Origin: an uncultured Acidimicrobiaceae bacterium
Lineage (GTDB): Bacteria; Actinomycetota; Acidimicrobiia; Acidimicrobiales; SZUA-35
Reading direction: 5' to 3'
DNA length: 49,531 nt
Assembly (NCBI GenBank): GCA_947259095.1
Contig: CAMYLA010000023.1
Span: 1-49,531, forward strand
The position numbers and the translations under genes were made by a program. Every line of letters begins with the position of its first letter. Position 1 is the first letter of the stretch. Under the pieces are notes generated by a model, which was given only the letters and a program-made list of their open reading frames with translations, searched no databases and was not told where the DNA came from. Positions 23,880-31,442 of this stretch are shown piece by piece.

Positions 23880-25547
23880 TCAAGGCCCGCTCGGCAGCGG
23901 CCGGCCGGCCAGCACCGACTTGTCCGGCACCCCCAGGGCCAGCGCAACCTGGCCTGCCACGACCACCCACTCGACGCCGACCGACGGCGCAGCCGGGACC
24001 TCGATCGTGGCCCGGTCGCCGATCGTCTCGGGGTCGAAGATCACGATGTCGGCATCGGCGCCCCGCTGCAGGCGACCCTTGCCTGCCATGGCCGGGATCA
24101 TCCCCTCGACCCGCCGGACCGGGCCGATCGTGATCTTGGCCAGCCCGGTCAGCAGATCGATGACCCCCAGCTCCCGGACGTAGTGGCCGATGAGGCGGGC
24201 GAACGTGCCCGCACCGCGGGGGTGGTTGTTCATCTCGACCGTGGGGATGGCGTCGCTGGCCACCAGCATCCACGGCTCCTGCAGCGCCATCTCCACCTCG
24301 TGGCCGGGAATCGAGCCGAGTGCCGCCACCAGCTTGTTGCTGCGGAACGCCTCGCCGAAGGAGGCGGCCGAGAGCCGGGTGCCGGTACCGGCGATCTGGA
24401 GGTCGGATTCGGCCAACCGGTATCGTTCCTGCCACCCCAGCGAGAACCGGGAGCTGCCGAGGAAGGTCCCCCAGAACTCATAGGGGTAGAGGCACGCCGT
24501 CACGTCCGCCCCGGCCGCCCTGGCCTGGTTGATCATGGCCAGCGCCTCCGTCATCACGAAGGTGCCGCCGGTGCTCGACAGATGCTCGATGTGGGCCGAC
24601 ACCCTGGTTCGTGTGGCGATGCCCAGCACCTCTTCGATCGCCTCCAGGCTGGTGCCCGGGGGGTCGGGGTCGCTGTGGCGAACATGGAAGAAGCAGACGT
24701 GGCCGATCTCGGCCGCGATCTCGGCCAGCCGCTCCATCTCTGCGGTGGTCGTGCCGGGCGAGTACTCCGGGGAGAACGAGATGCCGGCAAACCCCTGGGC
24801 CAGGTTGGTTCTGGTCAGGTCGTCGAGTGCGGTGAACTGGGCCGCAGTCAGCGGCTCGTCGATCTCGGCCCCCACGTCGAAGCCCCGCAGGAAGTGGTGG
24901 TGGAAGGCCCCGCCGTAGTGGATCGGGGTCTGGTTCTCGTAGCGGCCGAAGTAGGCATCGGCGTAGTTGTTCACCCCGTGCATGGCCAGGTTGGTGGTCA
25001 CGCCGTCGGCCAGCTTGAGCCACACCCCGAACGAGTTCGGCTCGTAGGACAGCAGGTCGACGAAGCCCGGGGCCACAACCAGACGCTCGGCCTCGATCTC
25101 GGTCCGCCCGGTCAGGTCACGGTAGGTCACGGCGGTGATCGTGTCGCCGTCTATGCCGAGGTTGGCCAGGCCGTCGAAACCGGAGTCGGGATCGATCACC
25201 CGACCGCCCCGGATCACGATGTCGAAGAGGTGACCGTCCGGCGGCTCCGGGGGCGGTGGCCGGCCGCCGACCGACAGGGCCGGTGGCAGCGGCGGCGGGG
25301 CGGCCTCGAGCCCGGGAATCGGTGTCGGGCTGGGCCGGCTGCCGGACGCTCGGCCGGGCGACCCGGTCGTTGGCGACGCCGGATCGGTCCGACTCCCTCG
25401 GCCATCATCGCCCCCACCGACGCCGCCACCGTCGGCGGCGGTGCCGAAGCGCCGCAGCGCGACCACATTCACGGCGCCGCATCCCAACGCCATGAGCAGA
25501 TTTCGCCGGTCCCTCGACGGCGGGAGATATTCGCGAGCACGACCCAT
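23880..25547 (-). CDS. Exported D-aminoacylase-type amidohydrolase lacking the HxH motif
   Basis: A 555-residue amidohydrolase of the N-acyl-D-amino-acid deacylase type. Residues 10-33 look like a Tat-type signal (SRDRRNLLMALG, with twin Arg and a hydrophobic stretch). A Pro/Gly-rich linker of about 75 residues follows, then the catalytic barrel opens with FDIVIRGGRVIDPDSGFDG. The usual PGFVDxHxH metal motif reads PGFVDLLSYEPN here. Later histidines (VCFFHVRHSDPD, AHIEHLSSTGG) and VASDAIPTVEMN are present. By family it would hydrolyse N-acyl-D-amino acids outside the cytosol. ATG 25547 is chosen; extending further upstream would run through purK. Confidence 0.82.
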   Translation of the reverse strand: MGRAREYLPPSRDRRNLLMALGCGAVNVVALRRFGTAADGGGVGGGDDGRGSRTDPASPTTGSPGRASGSRPSPTPIPGLEAAPPPLPPALSVGGRPPPPEPPDGHLFDIVIRGGRVIDPDSGFDGLANLGIDGDTITAVTYRDLTGRTEIEAERLVVAPGFVDLLSYEPNSFGVWLKLADGVTTNLAMHGVNNYADAYFGRYENQTPIHYGGAFHHHFLRGFDVGAEIDEPLTAAQFTALDDLTRTNLAQGFAGISFSPEYSPGTTTAEMERLAEIAAEIGHVCFFHVRHSDPDPPGTSLEAIEEVLGIATRTRVSAHIEHLSSTGGTFVMTEALAMINQARAAGADVTACLYPYEFWGTFLGSSRFSLGWQERYRLAESDLQIAGTGTRLSAASFGEAFRSNKLVAALGSIPGHEVEMALQEPWMLVASDAIPTVEMNNHPRGAGTFARLIGHYVRELGVIDLLTGLAKITIGPVRRVEGMIPAMAGKGRLQRGADADIVIFDPETIGDRATIEVPAAPSVGVEWVVVAGQVALALGVPDKSVLAGRPLPSGP

Positions 25548-25649
25548 GCCGATGACGACGGTAGTCGTGGCTCGACGGTGAGCCGGTGACCCCGGCTCGT
25601 CGGCGCCGGTGACACCAAACCGGTCGACGGCGTCGACCGGTTTGGCGAG

Positions 25650-25655
25650 TACTGT
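25650..25655 (+). promoter_or_regulatory. Putative -10 hexamer TACTGT of purK
   Basis: TACTGT with 6 nt to the GTG at 25662. Confidence 0.55.
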
Positions 25656-25661
25656 CTTGTC

Positions 25662-26804
25662 GTGGCCGAAGACCTTCCCGCTCTCTACCGACTGGGCATC
25701 GTCGGATCGGGGCAGATCGCCCGGATGACCCACCAGTCGGCGGTCAAACTGGGAATCACGCCCCGGCTGTTCGCCGAACGGTTCGACGACTCGGCGGCCC
25801 AGGCCGCACCGGGTGCAGTGTTCAGCCATCCGGACGCCCTCGCCGGTTTCGCCGCCGACTGCGAGGTGCTGACCTTCGAACACGAACGAATCGACATCGG
25901 GCTGCTCCAGGCGTTGGAGGAGAACGGGGCCCGGCTCCGACCGGGAACCAGGACCATTCGCGTCGCCTTCGACAAGATGTACCAACGCCGGGTGCTGCGG
26001 AGCAAGGGCTACCAGGTCCCGGCGTTCGCCGAGGTGCGGGGTCCCGACGACGTGTTCGACTTCGCCACCGAGCACGGCTATCCCGTTGTGCTCAAAACCG
26101 TTCGGGCCGCTCCCCCCGGCGAACGGGGCGTGTGGGTGGTCGAGGACCGGACCGAGGCCATGAAGGTCCTGGCCGAGCGCTCCAATCTGGAGCTGATGGC
26201 CGAGGAGTACCAGTCGATCGTCAAGGAGATCGTGGTGCTGGTGGTCCGCCGGCCCGGAGGTCACGCCCGCTCCTACCCCATCACCGAGATCACAAACCAG
26301 GACGGTGCGGCCAAGGAGATCCGGGCCCCGGCCGCCATCGGCCATCGGCTGGCCACCGAGGCCCGCCAGTTGGCCCTCGATCTGGCAAACGAGTTCGAAG
26401 CGGTGGGGGTGCTGGCGGTGGAGCTGTTCCTCACCACCGAGGGACTGGTGGTCAACGAGCTGGCGGCCCGGCCCCACAACGCAGGCCATCTGACCATCGA
26501 GAGCTGCCCGACGTCGCAGTTCGAGAACCACGTCAGGGCGGTGCTCGATCTCCCGCTGGGACCGACCTGGCCCAGCGTCGCCGCTGCGGTGACCATCAAC
26601 GTGATCGGCACCATCGACGGGTTCGATCCGGCCCAACACCTCCCCGAGGCCCTGGCGGTGGAGGGGGCACAGATCCACCTCTACGGCAAGGTCCCCCGGC
26701 CGGGCCGCAAGCTGGGCCACGTCACCGCCATCGCCGACAACATGGAACAGGCACGCGAACTGGCCAGGCGGGCCGAGGCCGCGCTCCGCGGCGGCCGCTG
26801 GTAG
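25662..26804 (+). CDS. purK: 5-(carboxyamino)imidazole ribonucleotide synthase
   Basis: A 380-residue ATP-grasp enzyme of de novo purine synthesis. It converts AIR, bicarbonate and ATP to N5-CAIR. The N-terminal nucleotide-binding loop is LGIVGSGQIARMTHQSAVKLG (residues 10-30). The ATP-grasp core includes GYPVVLKTVRAAPPGERGV, and the late metal/ATP motif VNELAARPHNAGHLTIESC is diagnostic of PurK. The glycine-rich loop and KT variation are slightly atypical (GSGQIARM rather than GGGQLGRM). The start is GTG with TACTGT 6 nt upstream. The partner purE is not in the window. Confidence 0.93.
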   Translation: MAEDLPALYRLGIVGSGQIARMTHQSAVKLGITPRLFAERFDDSAAQAAPGAVFSHPDALAGFAADCEVLTFEHERIDIGLLQALEENGARLRPGTRTIRVAFDKMYQRRVLRSKGYQVPAFAEVRGPDDVFDFATEHGYPVVLKTVRAAPPGERGVWVVEDRTEAMKVLAERSNLELMAEEYQSIVKEIVVLVVRRPGGHARSYPITEITNQDGAAKEIRAPAAIGHRLATEARQLALDLANEFEAVGVLAVELFLTTEGLVVNELAARPHNAGHLTIESCPTSQFENHVRAVLDLPLGPTWPSVAAAVTINVIGTIDGFDPAQHLPEALAVEGAQIHLYGKVPRPGRKLGHVTAIADNMEQARELARRAEAALRGGRW

Positions 26805-26865
26805 CGCGCCGGCCCGATTGCGGCACCGGTCGTCGGGAGTGAACCGCCCGGCCCGGCGATTCGCG

Positions 26866-26871
26866 TAGAGT
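26866..26871 (+). promoter_or_regulatory. Putative -10 hexamer TAGAGT of upp
   Basis: TAGAGT with 7 nt to the ATG at 26879; identical to the -10 of imuA and of the MFS gene at 4036. Confidence 0.55.
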
Positions 26872-26878
26872 GCTAGCG

Positions 26879-27511
26879 ATGAGCAGGACGTTGAACGTGG
26901 TCGACCACCCGCTGGTGGCCCACAAGATCACCATGTTGCGCGACGAAGCCACCGAGTCGTCGGCCTTTCGATCGTTGTGTCAGGAGATCACGCTGCTGAC
27001 CGCCTACGAGGCCCTTCGCCATCTGCCGACGAAGCCGGTCACCGTGAAAACGCCGATCACCACCACCGAGTCGCCGATGTTGGACGGCCCGGCCCCGGCC
27101 ATCGTCGGGATCCTGCGGGCCGGGCTGGTCATGGTGGAGGCCATCCTCACACTGATCCCCCATGGCCGGGTCGGCCACCTCGGCCTCTACCGCGACCCGG
27201 AGACCCACAATCCGGTGGAGTACTACAAGAAGCTGCCGGAACGGATGGTGGACCGGGAAGTGTTGCTGGTCGACCCCATGCTGGCCACCGGCGGCAGTGC
27301 GGTCCACGCCCTCGACGTGCTGGCCGCGGCCGGGGCCCACAACGTTGACCTGCTGTCGATCATCGGATGCCCCGAGGGTGTGGCCGCGGTCCACGACCGC
27401 TACCCCGACACCATCATCACCCTGGCCGCTCTCGACGAGCGGCTGAACGAGAATGCCTACATCGTGCCAGGGCTCGGCGATGCCGGCGACCGGATCTACG
27501 GCACCAAGTAG
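26879..27511 (+). CDS. upp: Uracil phosphoribosyltransferase
   Basis: A 210-residue UPRTase, which salvages uracil to UMP with PRPP. The family length and motifs are intact: HPLVAHKITMLRDEATES near the N-terminus, VGILRAGLVMVEAILTLIP, GLYRDPETHNPVEYYKKLP, the PRPP-binding loop LLVDPMLATGGSAVHALDVL, and the uracil-binding tail YIVPGLGDAGDRIYGTK. An in-frame GTG 9 nt upstream is possible, but the ATG fits the 7-nt spacing from TAGAGT. It heads the pyrimidine salvage genes upp-cdd-deoA; its TAG stop lies in the next gene's putative -10. Confidence 0.97.
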   Translation: MSRTLNVVDHPLVAHKITMLRDEATESSAFRSLCQEITLLTAYEALRHLPTKPVTVKTPITTTESPMLDGPAPAIVGILRAGLVMVEAILTLIPHGRVGHLGLYRDPETHNPVEYYKKLPERMVDREVLLVDPMLATGGSAVHALDVLAAAGAHNVDLLSIIGCPEGVAAVHDRYPDTIITLAALDERLNENAYIVPGLGDAGDRIYGTK

Positions 27512-27514
27512 GAT
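27509..27514 (+). promoter_or_regulatory. Putative -10 hexamer TAGGAT of cdd, overlapping the upp stop
   Basis: TAGGAT begins with the TAG stop codon of upp and is followed by 9 nt to the cdd ATG at 27524. Confidence 0.4.
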
Positions 27515-27523
27515 GCCCGCACC

Positions 27524-27991
27524 ATGGCCACCGAACCAGACCCCCCAGCGGTGACCGACCAGGGCAGGCCCCATCCGGCAGATCCGACCGAACGGGCGGC
27601 CTCGATCGATTGGCCGGAGCTCCGTCGGGTGGCCGGGGCGGCCGCCGAGCGGGCATATGCCCCGTACTCGGGCTTCCGGGTCGGTGCGGCCGGTCTCGTC
27701 GAAGACGGACGGATCGTCAGCGGTTGCAACGTCGAGAACGTGTCCTACGGGTTGACGCTGTGCGCCGAGTGCGGCCTGATCTCGGATCTGCACCGCACCG
27801 GTGGCGGCCGTCTACTGGCGGTTGCCGTGGTCTCCGGTTCCGGCAGACCATGTTCGCCATGTGGCCGGTGCCGCCAGCTGCTGTTCGAGCACGGTGGTCC
27901 GGACTGCCTGGTCGAGGGCGGCACCGACATCGTGAAGATGTCCGACCTGCTGCCGGACGGATTCGGGCCCGGCCGGTTGGCCGAGGGCTGA
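27524..27991 (+). CDS. cdd: Cytidine deaminase
   Basis: A 155-residue homotetrameric-type cytidine deaminase, which converts (deoxy)cytidine to (deoxy)uridine. The substrate region AYAPYSGFRVGAAGLVEDGR and NVENVSYGLTLCAECG carry the zinc site: Cys-Ala-Glu with the catalytic Glu. The second zinc pair is SPCGRCRQLLFEH. An N-terminal extension of about 28 residues (Pro/Asp-rich) precedes the domain, so a later start is conceivable but no better codon is seen. The stop TGA (27989-27991) is the first part of an 18-bp tandem repeat that leads into deoA. Confidence 0.95.
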   Translation: MATEPDPPAVTDQGRPHPADPTERAASIDWPELRRVAGAAAERAYAPYSGFRVGAAGLVEDGRIVSGCNVENVSYGLTLCAECGLISDLHRTGGGRLLAVAVVSGSGRPCSPCGRCRQLLFEHGGPDCLVEGGTDIVKMSDLLPDGFGPGRLAEG

Positions 27992-28060
27992 CCGAGCATC
28001 GAGGAGTGACCGAGCATCCAGCAGTGACCGGGGATCGAGGAGTGACCGAGCATCGAGGAG
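27989..28060 (+). repeat. 18-bp tandem repeat carrying stop, Shine-Dalgarno and GTG elements between cdd and deoA
   Basis: Four contiguous 18-bp units starting at 27989, 28007, 28025 and 28043. The consensus is TGACCGAGCATCGAGGAG; unit 2 ends CCAGCAG and unit 3 has GGGGATC. Each unit begins with a TGA in the cdd frame, and three end in GAGGAG. The G of each unit end plus the next TG forms a GTG in the deoA frame. The last GAGGAG lies 5 nt before the deoA ATG. Confidence 0.95.
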
Positions 28061-28065
28061 TGACC

Positions 28066-29391
28066 ATGACCGACAACGAGGCCGACCACGAGGCCGACCC
28101 CGGCGCCGGAGATCCGGCACCGTGGGACGCCCAGTCGCTGCTCATCATGAAGCGGGACGGCGACCGACTGCCCGACGATGCCATCGACTGGTTCATCGAC
28201 GGCTACACCACCGGTCGGATACCCGACTACCAGGCCTCGGCCATGCTGATGGCGGTGTTCCTCAACGGGCTCGACGGCCCGGAGTTGGCCCGCTGGACGA
28301 ACGCCATGATCGACAGCGGTGAACGTTTCGTTCTCGGCGACGTCGGCCGACCGATCGTCGACAAGCACTCGACCGGGGGCGTCGGCGACAAGGTGTCGCT
28401 CGTGCTGTGCCCGCTGGTGGCGGCCTGCGGCGCCGTCATCCCCCAGGTCGCAGGGCGGGGCCTCGGTCACACCGGTGGCACACTCGACAAGCTGGAGGCC
28501 ATCCCGGGGTGGAATCCGTCGGTCGAACCGGACCGGTTCCGGGAGATCGTGACCGAGGTCGGCGCCGTCATCGCCGCCGCCAATGATGATCTGGCCCCGG
28601 CCGACCGCAAGCTCTACGCCCTGCGGGACGTGACCGGGACGGTGGCCTCGATCCCGCTGATCGCCTCGTCGATCATGTCGAAGAAGATCGCATCCGGCAC
28701 CGAGGCCCTGGTGCTCGACGTCAAGGTCGGCAGCGGCGCCTTCATGCGTGAGGTGGACGATGCCAGGGTCCTGGCCGAAACGATGGTCGACATCGGCAAC
28801 CGGGCCGGGGTGAGGACCACCGCCCTGCTGACCGCCATGGATCAGCCGCTGGGCCGGGCGGTTGGCAACACCCTGGAGGTCGACGAATCGATCGAGGTGC
28901 TGGCCGGCGGCGGACCCGAGGACCTGGTCGAGGTGGTGGTGGCGCTGGCCGACGAGATGTTGACCATGGTGGGCATCGACGCCGATCCGGCCAAGGTGCT
29001 GGCCTCGGGGGCGGCGGCGCCGGTGTGGGCGGCCATGATCGAAGCTCAGGGTGGCGACCTGTCCGCACCTCGACAGCGGGCCACCCACCGGGAGGAGATC
29101 GTGGCCGAGCGTGACGGCTGGCTCAGCGGCCTCGATGCCCTGGCCGTCGGTGTGGCCTCGATGCGGCTGGGTGCCGGTCGGGCTCGCAAGGAGGACGACA
29201 TCGATTTCGGGGCCGGGATCGAGTGCCTGATCAAGGTGGGCGAGCCGGTGAGCGTTGGGCAACCGATGCTCCGGCTCCACAGCGACAAGCCGGCGACGTT
29301 CGCCGTGGCCCGACACATCCTGGCCGACGCCGTGACCTACGCCGAACAGCAGCCCGATCCACAACCGCTGATCATCGACCGCATCGGCTGA
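28066..29391 (+). CDS. deoA: Thymidine/pyrimidine-nucleoside phosphorylase
   Basis: A 441-residue class II nucleoside phosphorylase, which cleaves (deoxy)thymidine or uridine with phosphate to base and sugar 1-phosphate. The phosphate-binding motif IVDKHSTGGVGDKVSL is exact. GRGLGHTGGTLDKLEAIPG, SIMSKKIASGTEALVLDVK and the C-terminal KEDDIDFGAGI complete the family. The ATG at 28066 has GAGGAG 5 nt upstream. Four in-frame GTG codons (28006, 28024, 28042, 28060) in the tandem repeat could add up to 20 VTEHRG-type residues. I keep the ATG because of its spacing and because the family begins there. Confidence 0.95.
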   Translation: MTDNEADHEADPGAGDPAPWDAQSLLIMKRDGDRLPDDAIDWFIDGYTTGRIPDYQASAMLMAVFLNGLDGPELARWTNAMIDSGERFVLGDVGRPIVDKHSTGGVGDKVSLVLCPLVAACGAVIPQVAGRGLGHTGGTLDKLEAIPGWNPSVEPDRFREIVTEVGAVIAAANDDLAPADRKLYALRDVTGTVASIPLIASSIMSKKIASGTEALVLDVKVGSGAFMREVDDARVLAETMVDIGNRAGVRTTALLTAMDQPLGRAVGNTLEVDESIEVLAGGGPEDLVEVVVALADEMLTMVGIDADPAKVLASGAAAPVWAAMIEAQGGDLSAPRQRATHREEIVAERDGWLSGLDALAVGVASMRLGAGRARKEDDIDFGAGIECLIKVGEPVSVGQPMLRLHSDKPATFAVARHILADAVTYAEQQPDPQPLIIDRIG

Positions 29392-29445
29392 CGGCCCGAC
29401 GCCCTCTCAGCCAGGTTGGGGTTGCGGCTCAGGTCGGGCGACGGC

Positions 29446-30141
29446 TCAGACCAGGGTTCCCAGCAGCTGCGGGAGATCGGTGATCCGGTCGAGGTGGTGC
29501 CACGACGGTTCCAGTTCGGTCCGGTCGACCCGTTCGTGACCCCAGATGATGCCGTAGGGAATGTGGACGCCGTACGAGCCGATCTCGATCACCGGGAGCA
29601 CATCGGACCGCAGCGAATTGCCGGCCATCAAGAACTCCGACGGCTCGACACCGTGTCGGTCGAGAACCCGCCGGTAGTGGGTCGGCGACTTCTCGCTGAG
29701 GATCTCGACATGATGGAACCGCTCGGCCAGGCCCGACTCGGCGATCTTCGACTCCTGATGGAACAGGTCTCCCTTGGTGATCAGCACCAGACGGTAGTGA
29801 TCGGCCAACGCGTCGATCGTCGCCTCCACACCGGGGAGCAGATCCACCGGATGGCTCAACATCTCCTTGCCCCAGTTGACGATCTGCTGCAGGGCCTCGG
29901 CGGGTATGGCGCCGCCGCTGGCCTCGATGGCGGTTTCGATCATCGACAGGGTGAATCCCTTGACCCCGTAACCGAAGACCTCGAGGTTGGCCCGCTCCCG
30001 AGTGAGCAGCTTCTCGGCCGCCTCCTCGCTTGGCAGCCAGGGGCTCACCAGCGCGCCGAAGCGTTGCTCGGTGACCAAAAAGTGACTCTCGGAATGCCAG
30101 AGGGTGTCGTCGGCGTCGAGGCCGACGGTTGAGATGGTCAT
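29446..30141 (-). CDS. HAD-superfamily hydrolase
   Basis: A 231-residue HAD hydrolase. Motif I is [13 protein letters not shown] (residues 6-18), with the nucleophile Asp9 and acid Asp11 in DADDT form. Motif II is VLITKGD, motif III lies near [11 protein letters not shown] (Lys), and motif IV is [14 protein letters not shown] with an Asn-x4-Asp pattern. The cap is a helical C1 type. Such YfnB/YjjG-like enzymes are often nucleotide or sugar phosphatases, which fits a nucleoside-salvage neighbourhood but is not proof. It is divergent from add. Confidence 0.9.
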   Translation of the reverse strand: MTISTVGLDADDTLWHSESHFLVTEQRFGALVSPWLPSEEAAEKLLTRERANLEVFGYGVKGFTLSMIETAIEASGGAIPAEALQQIVNWGKEMLSHPVDLLPGVEATIDALADHYRLVLITKGDLFHQESKIAESGLAERFHHVEILSEKSPTHYRRVLDRHGVEPSEFLMAGNSLRSDVLPVIEIGSYGVHIPYGIIWGHERVDRTELEPSWHHLDRITDLPQLLGTLV

Positions 30142-30149
30142 CGTCGATC

Positions 30150-30229
30150 AGCGTACCCTTCCGGTCGATGGCGGGTTCGATCCCGGCCGTGCGGGGTGGG
30201 CCTCATGCCCATCGGTCTTGGCGTACGAT
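30150..30229. promoter_or_regulatory. Divergent putative -10 hexamers for the HAD gene and add
   Basis: On the minus strand TACGCT (30150-30155) lies 8 nt from the HAD ATG at 30141. On the plus strand TACGAT (30224-30229) lies 5 nt from the add ATG at 30235. Confidence 0.5.
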
Positions 30230-30234
30230 TAGTT

Positions 30235-31344
30235 ATGACTTCTGATGCGCCGAACAGTCGCACGATCAGCCCGGCATTCGCCGATCAGATCCGAGCTGCT
30301 CCAAAGGTGCTGCTCCACGATCACCTCGACGGCAGCATGCGTCCGGCCACGGTGGTCGAGTTGGCCAAGGAGCAGGGCTATACCGCCCTGCCGACCGAGG
30401 ACGTCGACGAGTTGGCAAAGTGGTTCACCCGTGGGGCCGACCGCCGCAACCTCGAGTTGTATCTCGAGACGTTCGCCCACACGGTCGGGGTGACCCAGAC
30501 CAAGGAGGGGCTGATGCGGGCGGCTGCGGAGTCGGCCGAGGACATGGCGGCCGACGGCATCGTGTATGCCGAGATCCGGTTCGCTCCCGAGCAGCACACC
30601 GAGGCCGGGTTGACGCTGGACGAGGTGGTGGATGCGGTGGTCGAGGGCTTCCGCATCGGTTCGGATGGCAAGCCGATCACCATCGGCACGCTGCTCACCG
30701 CCATGCGGACCGCAGCCCGCTCCTACGAGATCGCCGAGCTCACGGTCCGCCACCGCGACAACGGCGTCGTCGGCTTCGACATCGCCGGGGCCGAAGCCGG
30801 CTATCCCCCCAGCCGCCACCTCGACGCATTCCAGCTCATCATGCGGGAGAACTCCCACATCACCATCCACGCCGGTGAGGCGTTCGGCCTCCCGTCGATC
30901 GCCGAAGCGCTCAACTATTGCGGGGCGGAACGCCTCGGCCACGGCGTTCGCATCGTCGCCGACATCACCGTCGACAGGGACGGCTCCGCCACCCTCGGCA
31001 GGCTGGCCGCCTATGTCCGCGACCGTCGGGTCCCGTTGGAGATGTGCCCGACCTCCAACGTCAACACCGGGGCCGCGCCGTCGATCGCCGAGCACCCGAT
31101 CGGGCTGCTGCGTCGGCTGCGGTTCCGGGTCACGGTCAACACCGACAACCGGCTGATGAGCGACGTCACGCTCTCCGACGAGTTCATCAAGCTGGTCGAC
31201 GCCTTCGGCTACAACCTCGGAGACATCGAGTGGTTGACGCTGAACGCCATGAAGAGCGCGTTCTGGCCATTCGAACAGCGGCTGCGGATCATCAACGAAC
31301 AGATCAAGCCCGGCTTCGCCGCCCTGCGCGACGCCAACCTGTAG
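30235..31344 (+). CDS. add: Adenosine deaminase
   Basis: A 369-residue zinc-dependent adenosine deaminase. The metal motif [19 protein letters not shown] gives the two early His residues. [16 protein letters not shown] is the substrate loop, and [15 protein letters not shown] holds the third His and the catalytic Glu. ERLGHGVRI and the late [15 protein letters not shown] carry the final His/Asp pair region. In the canonical enzyme the last metal Asp pair reads NTDDP; here the corresponding sequence is NTDNR, so the second Asp is Asn, a known variation in some bacterial ADAs. It converts adenosine and deoxyadenosine to inosine. Confidence 0.93.
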   Translation: MTSDAPNSRTISPAFADQIRAAPKVLLHDHLDGSMRPATVVELAKEQGYTALPTEDVDELAKWFTRGADRRNLELYLETFAHTVGVTQTKEGLMRAAAESAEDMAADGIVYAEIRFAPEQHTEAGLTLDEVVDAVVEGFRIGSDGKPITIGTLLTAMRTAARSYEIAELTVRHRDNGVVGFDIAGAEAGYPPSRHLDAFQLIMRENSHITIHAGEAFGLPSIAEALNYCGAERLGHGVRIVADITVDRDGSATLGRLAAYVRDRRVPLEMCPTSNVNTGAAPSIAEHPIGLLRRLRFRVTVNTDNRLMSDVTLSDEFIKLVDAFGYNLGDIEWLTLNAMKSAFWPFEQRLRIINEQIKPGFAALRDANL

Positions 31345-31442
31345 CCGTCGTCGGTCGGTCGTCGACTGGTTCGCCGACCGGCCCCTGAGTAGCCTTTCTC
31401 CTACCCCGCCGCCGGGCCCGACGTCGGGAGAAGGGGATTCTG

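Noticed and set aside
25548..26720. N-terminal extension of the exported amidohydrolase to 946 residues
   Set aside because: The extension is antisense to purK and would bury the Tat-like signal peptide inside the protein.
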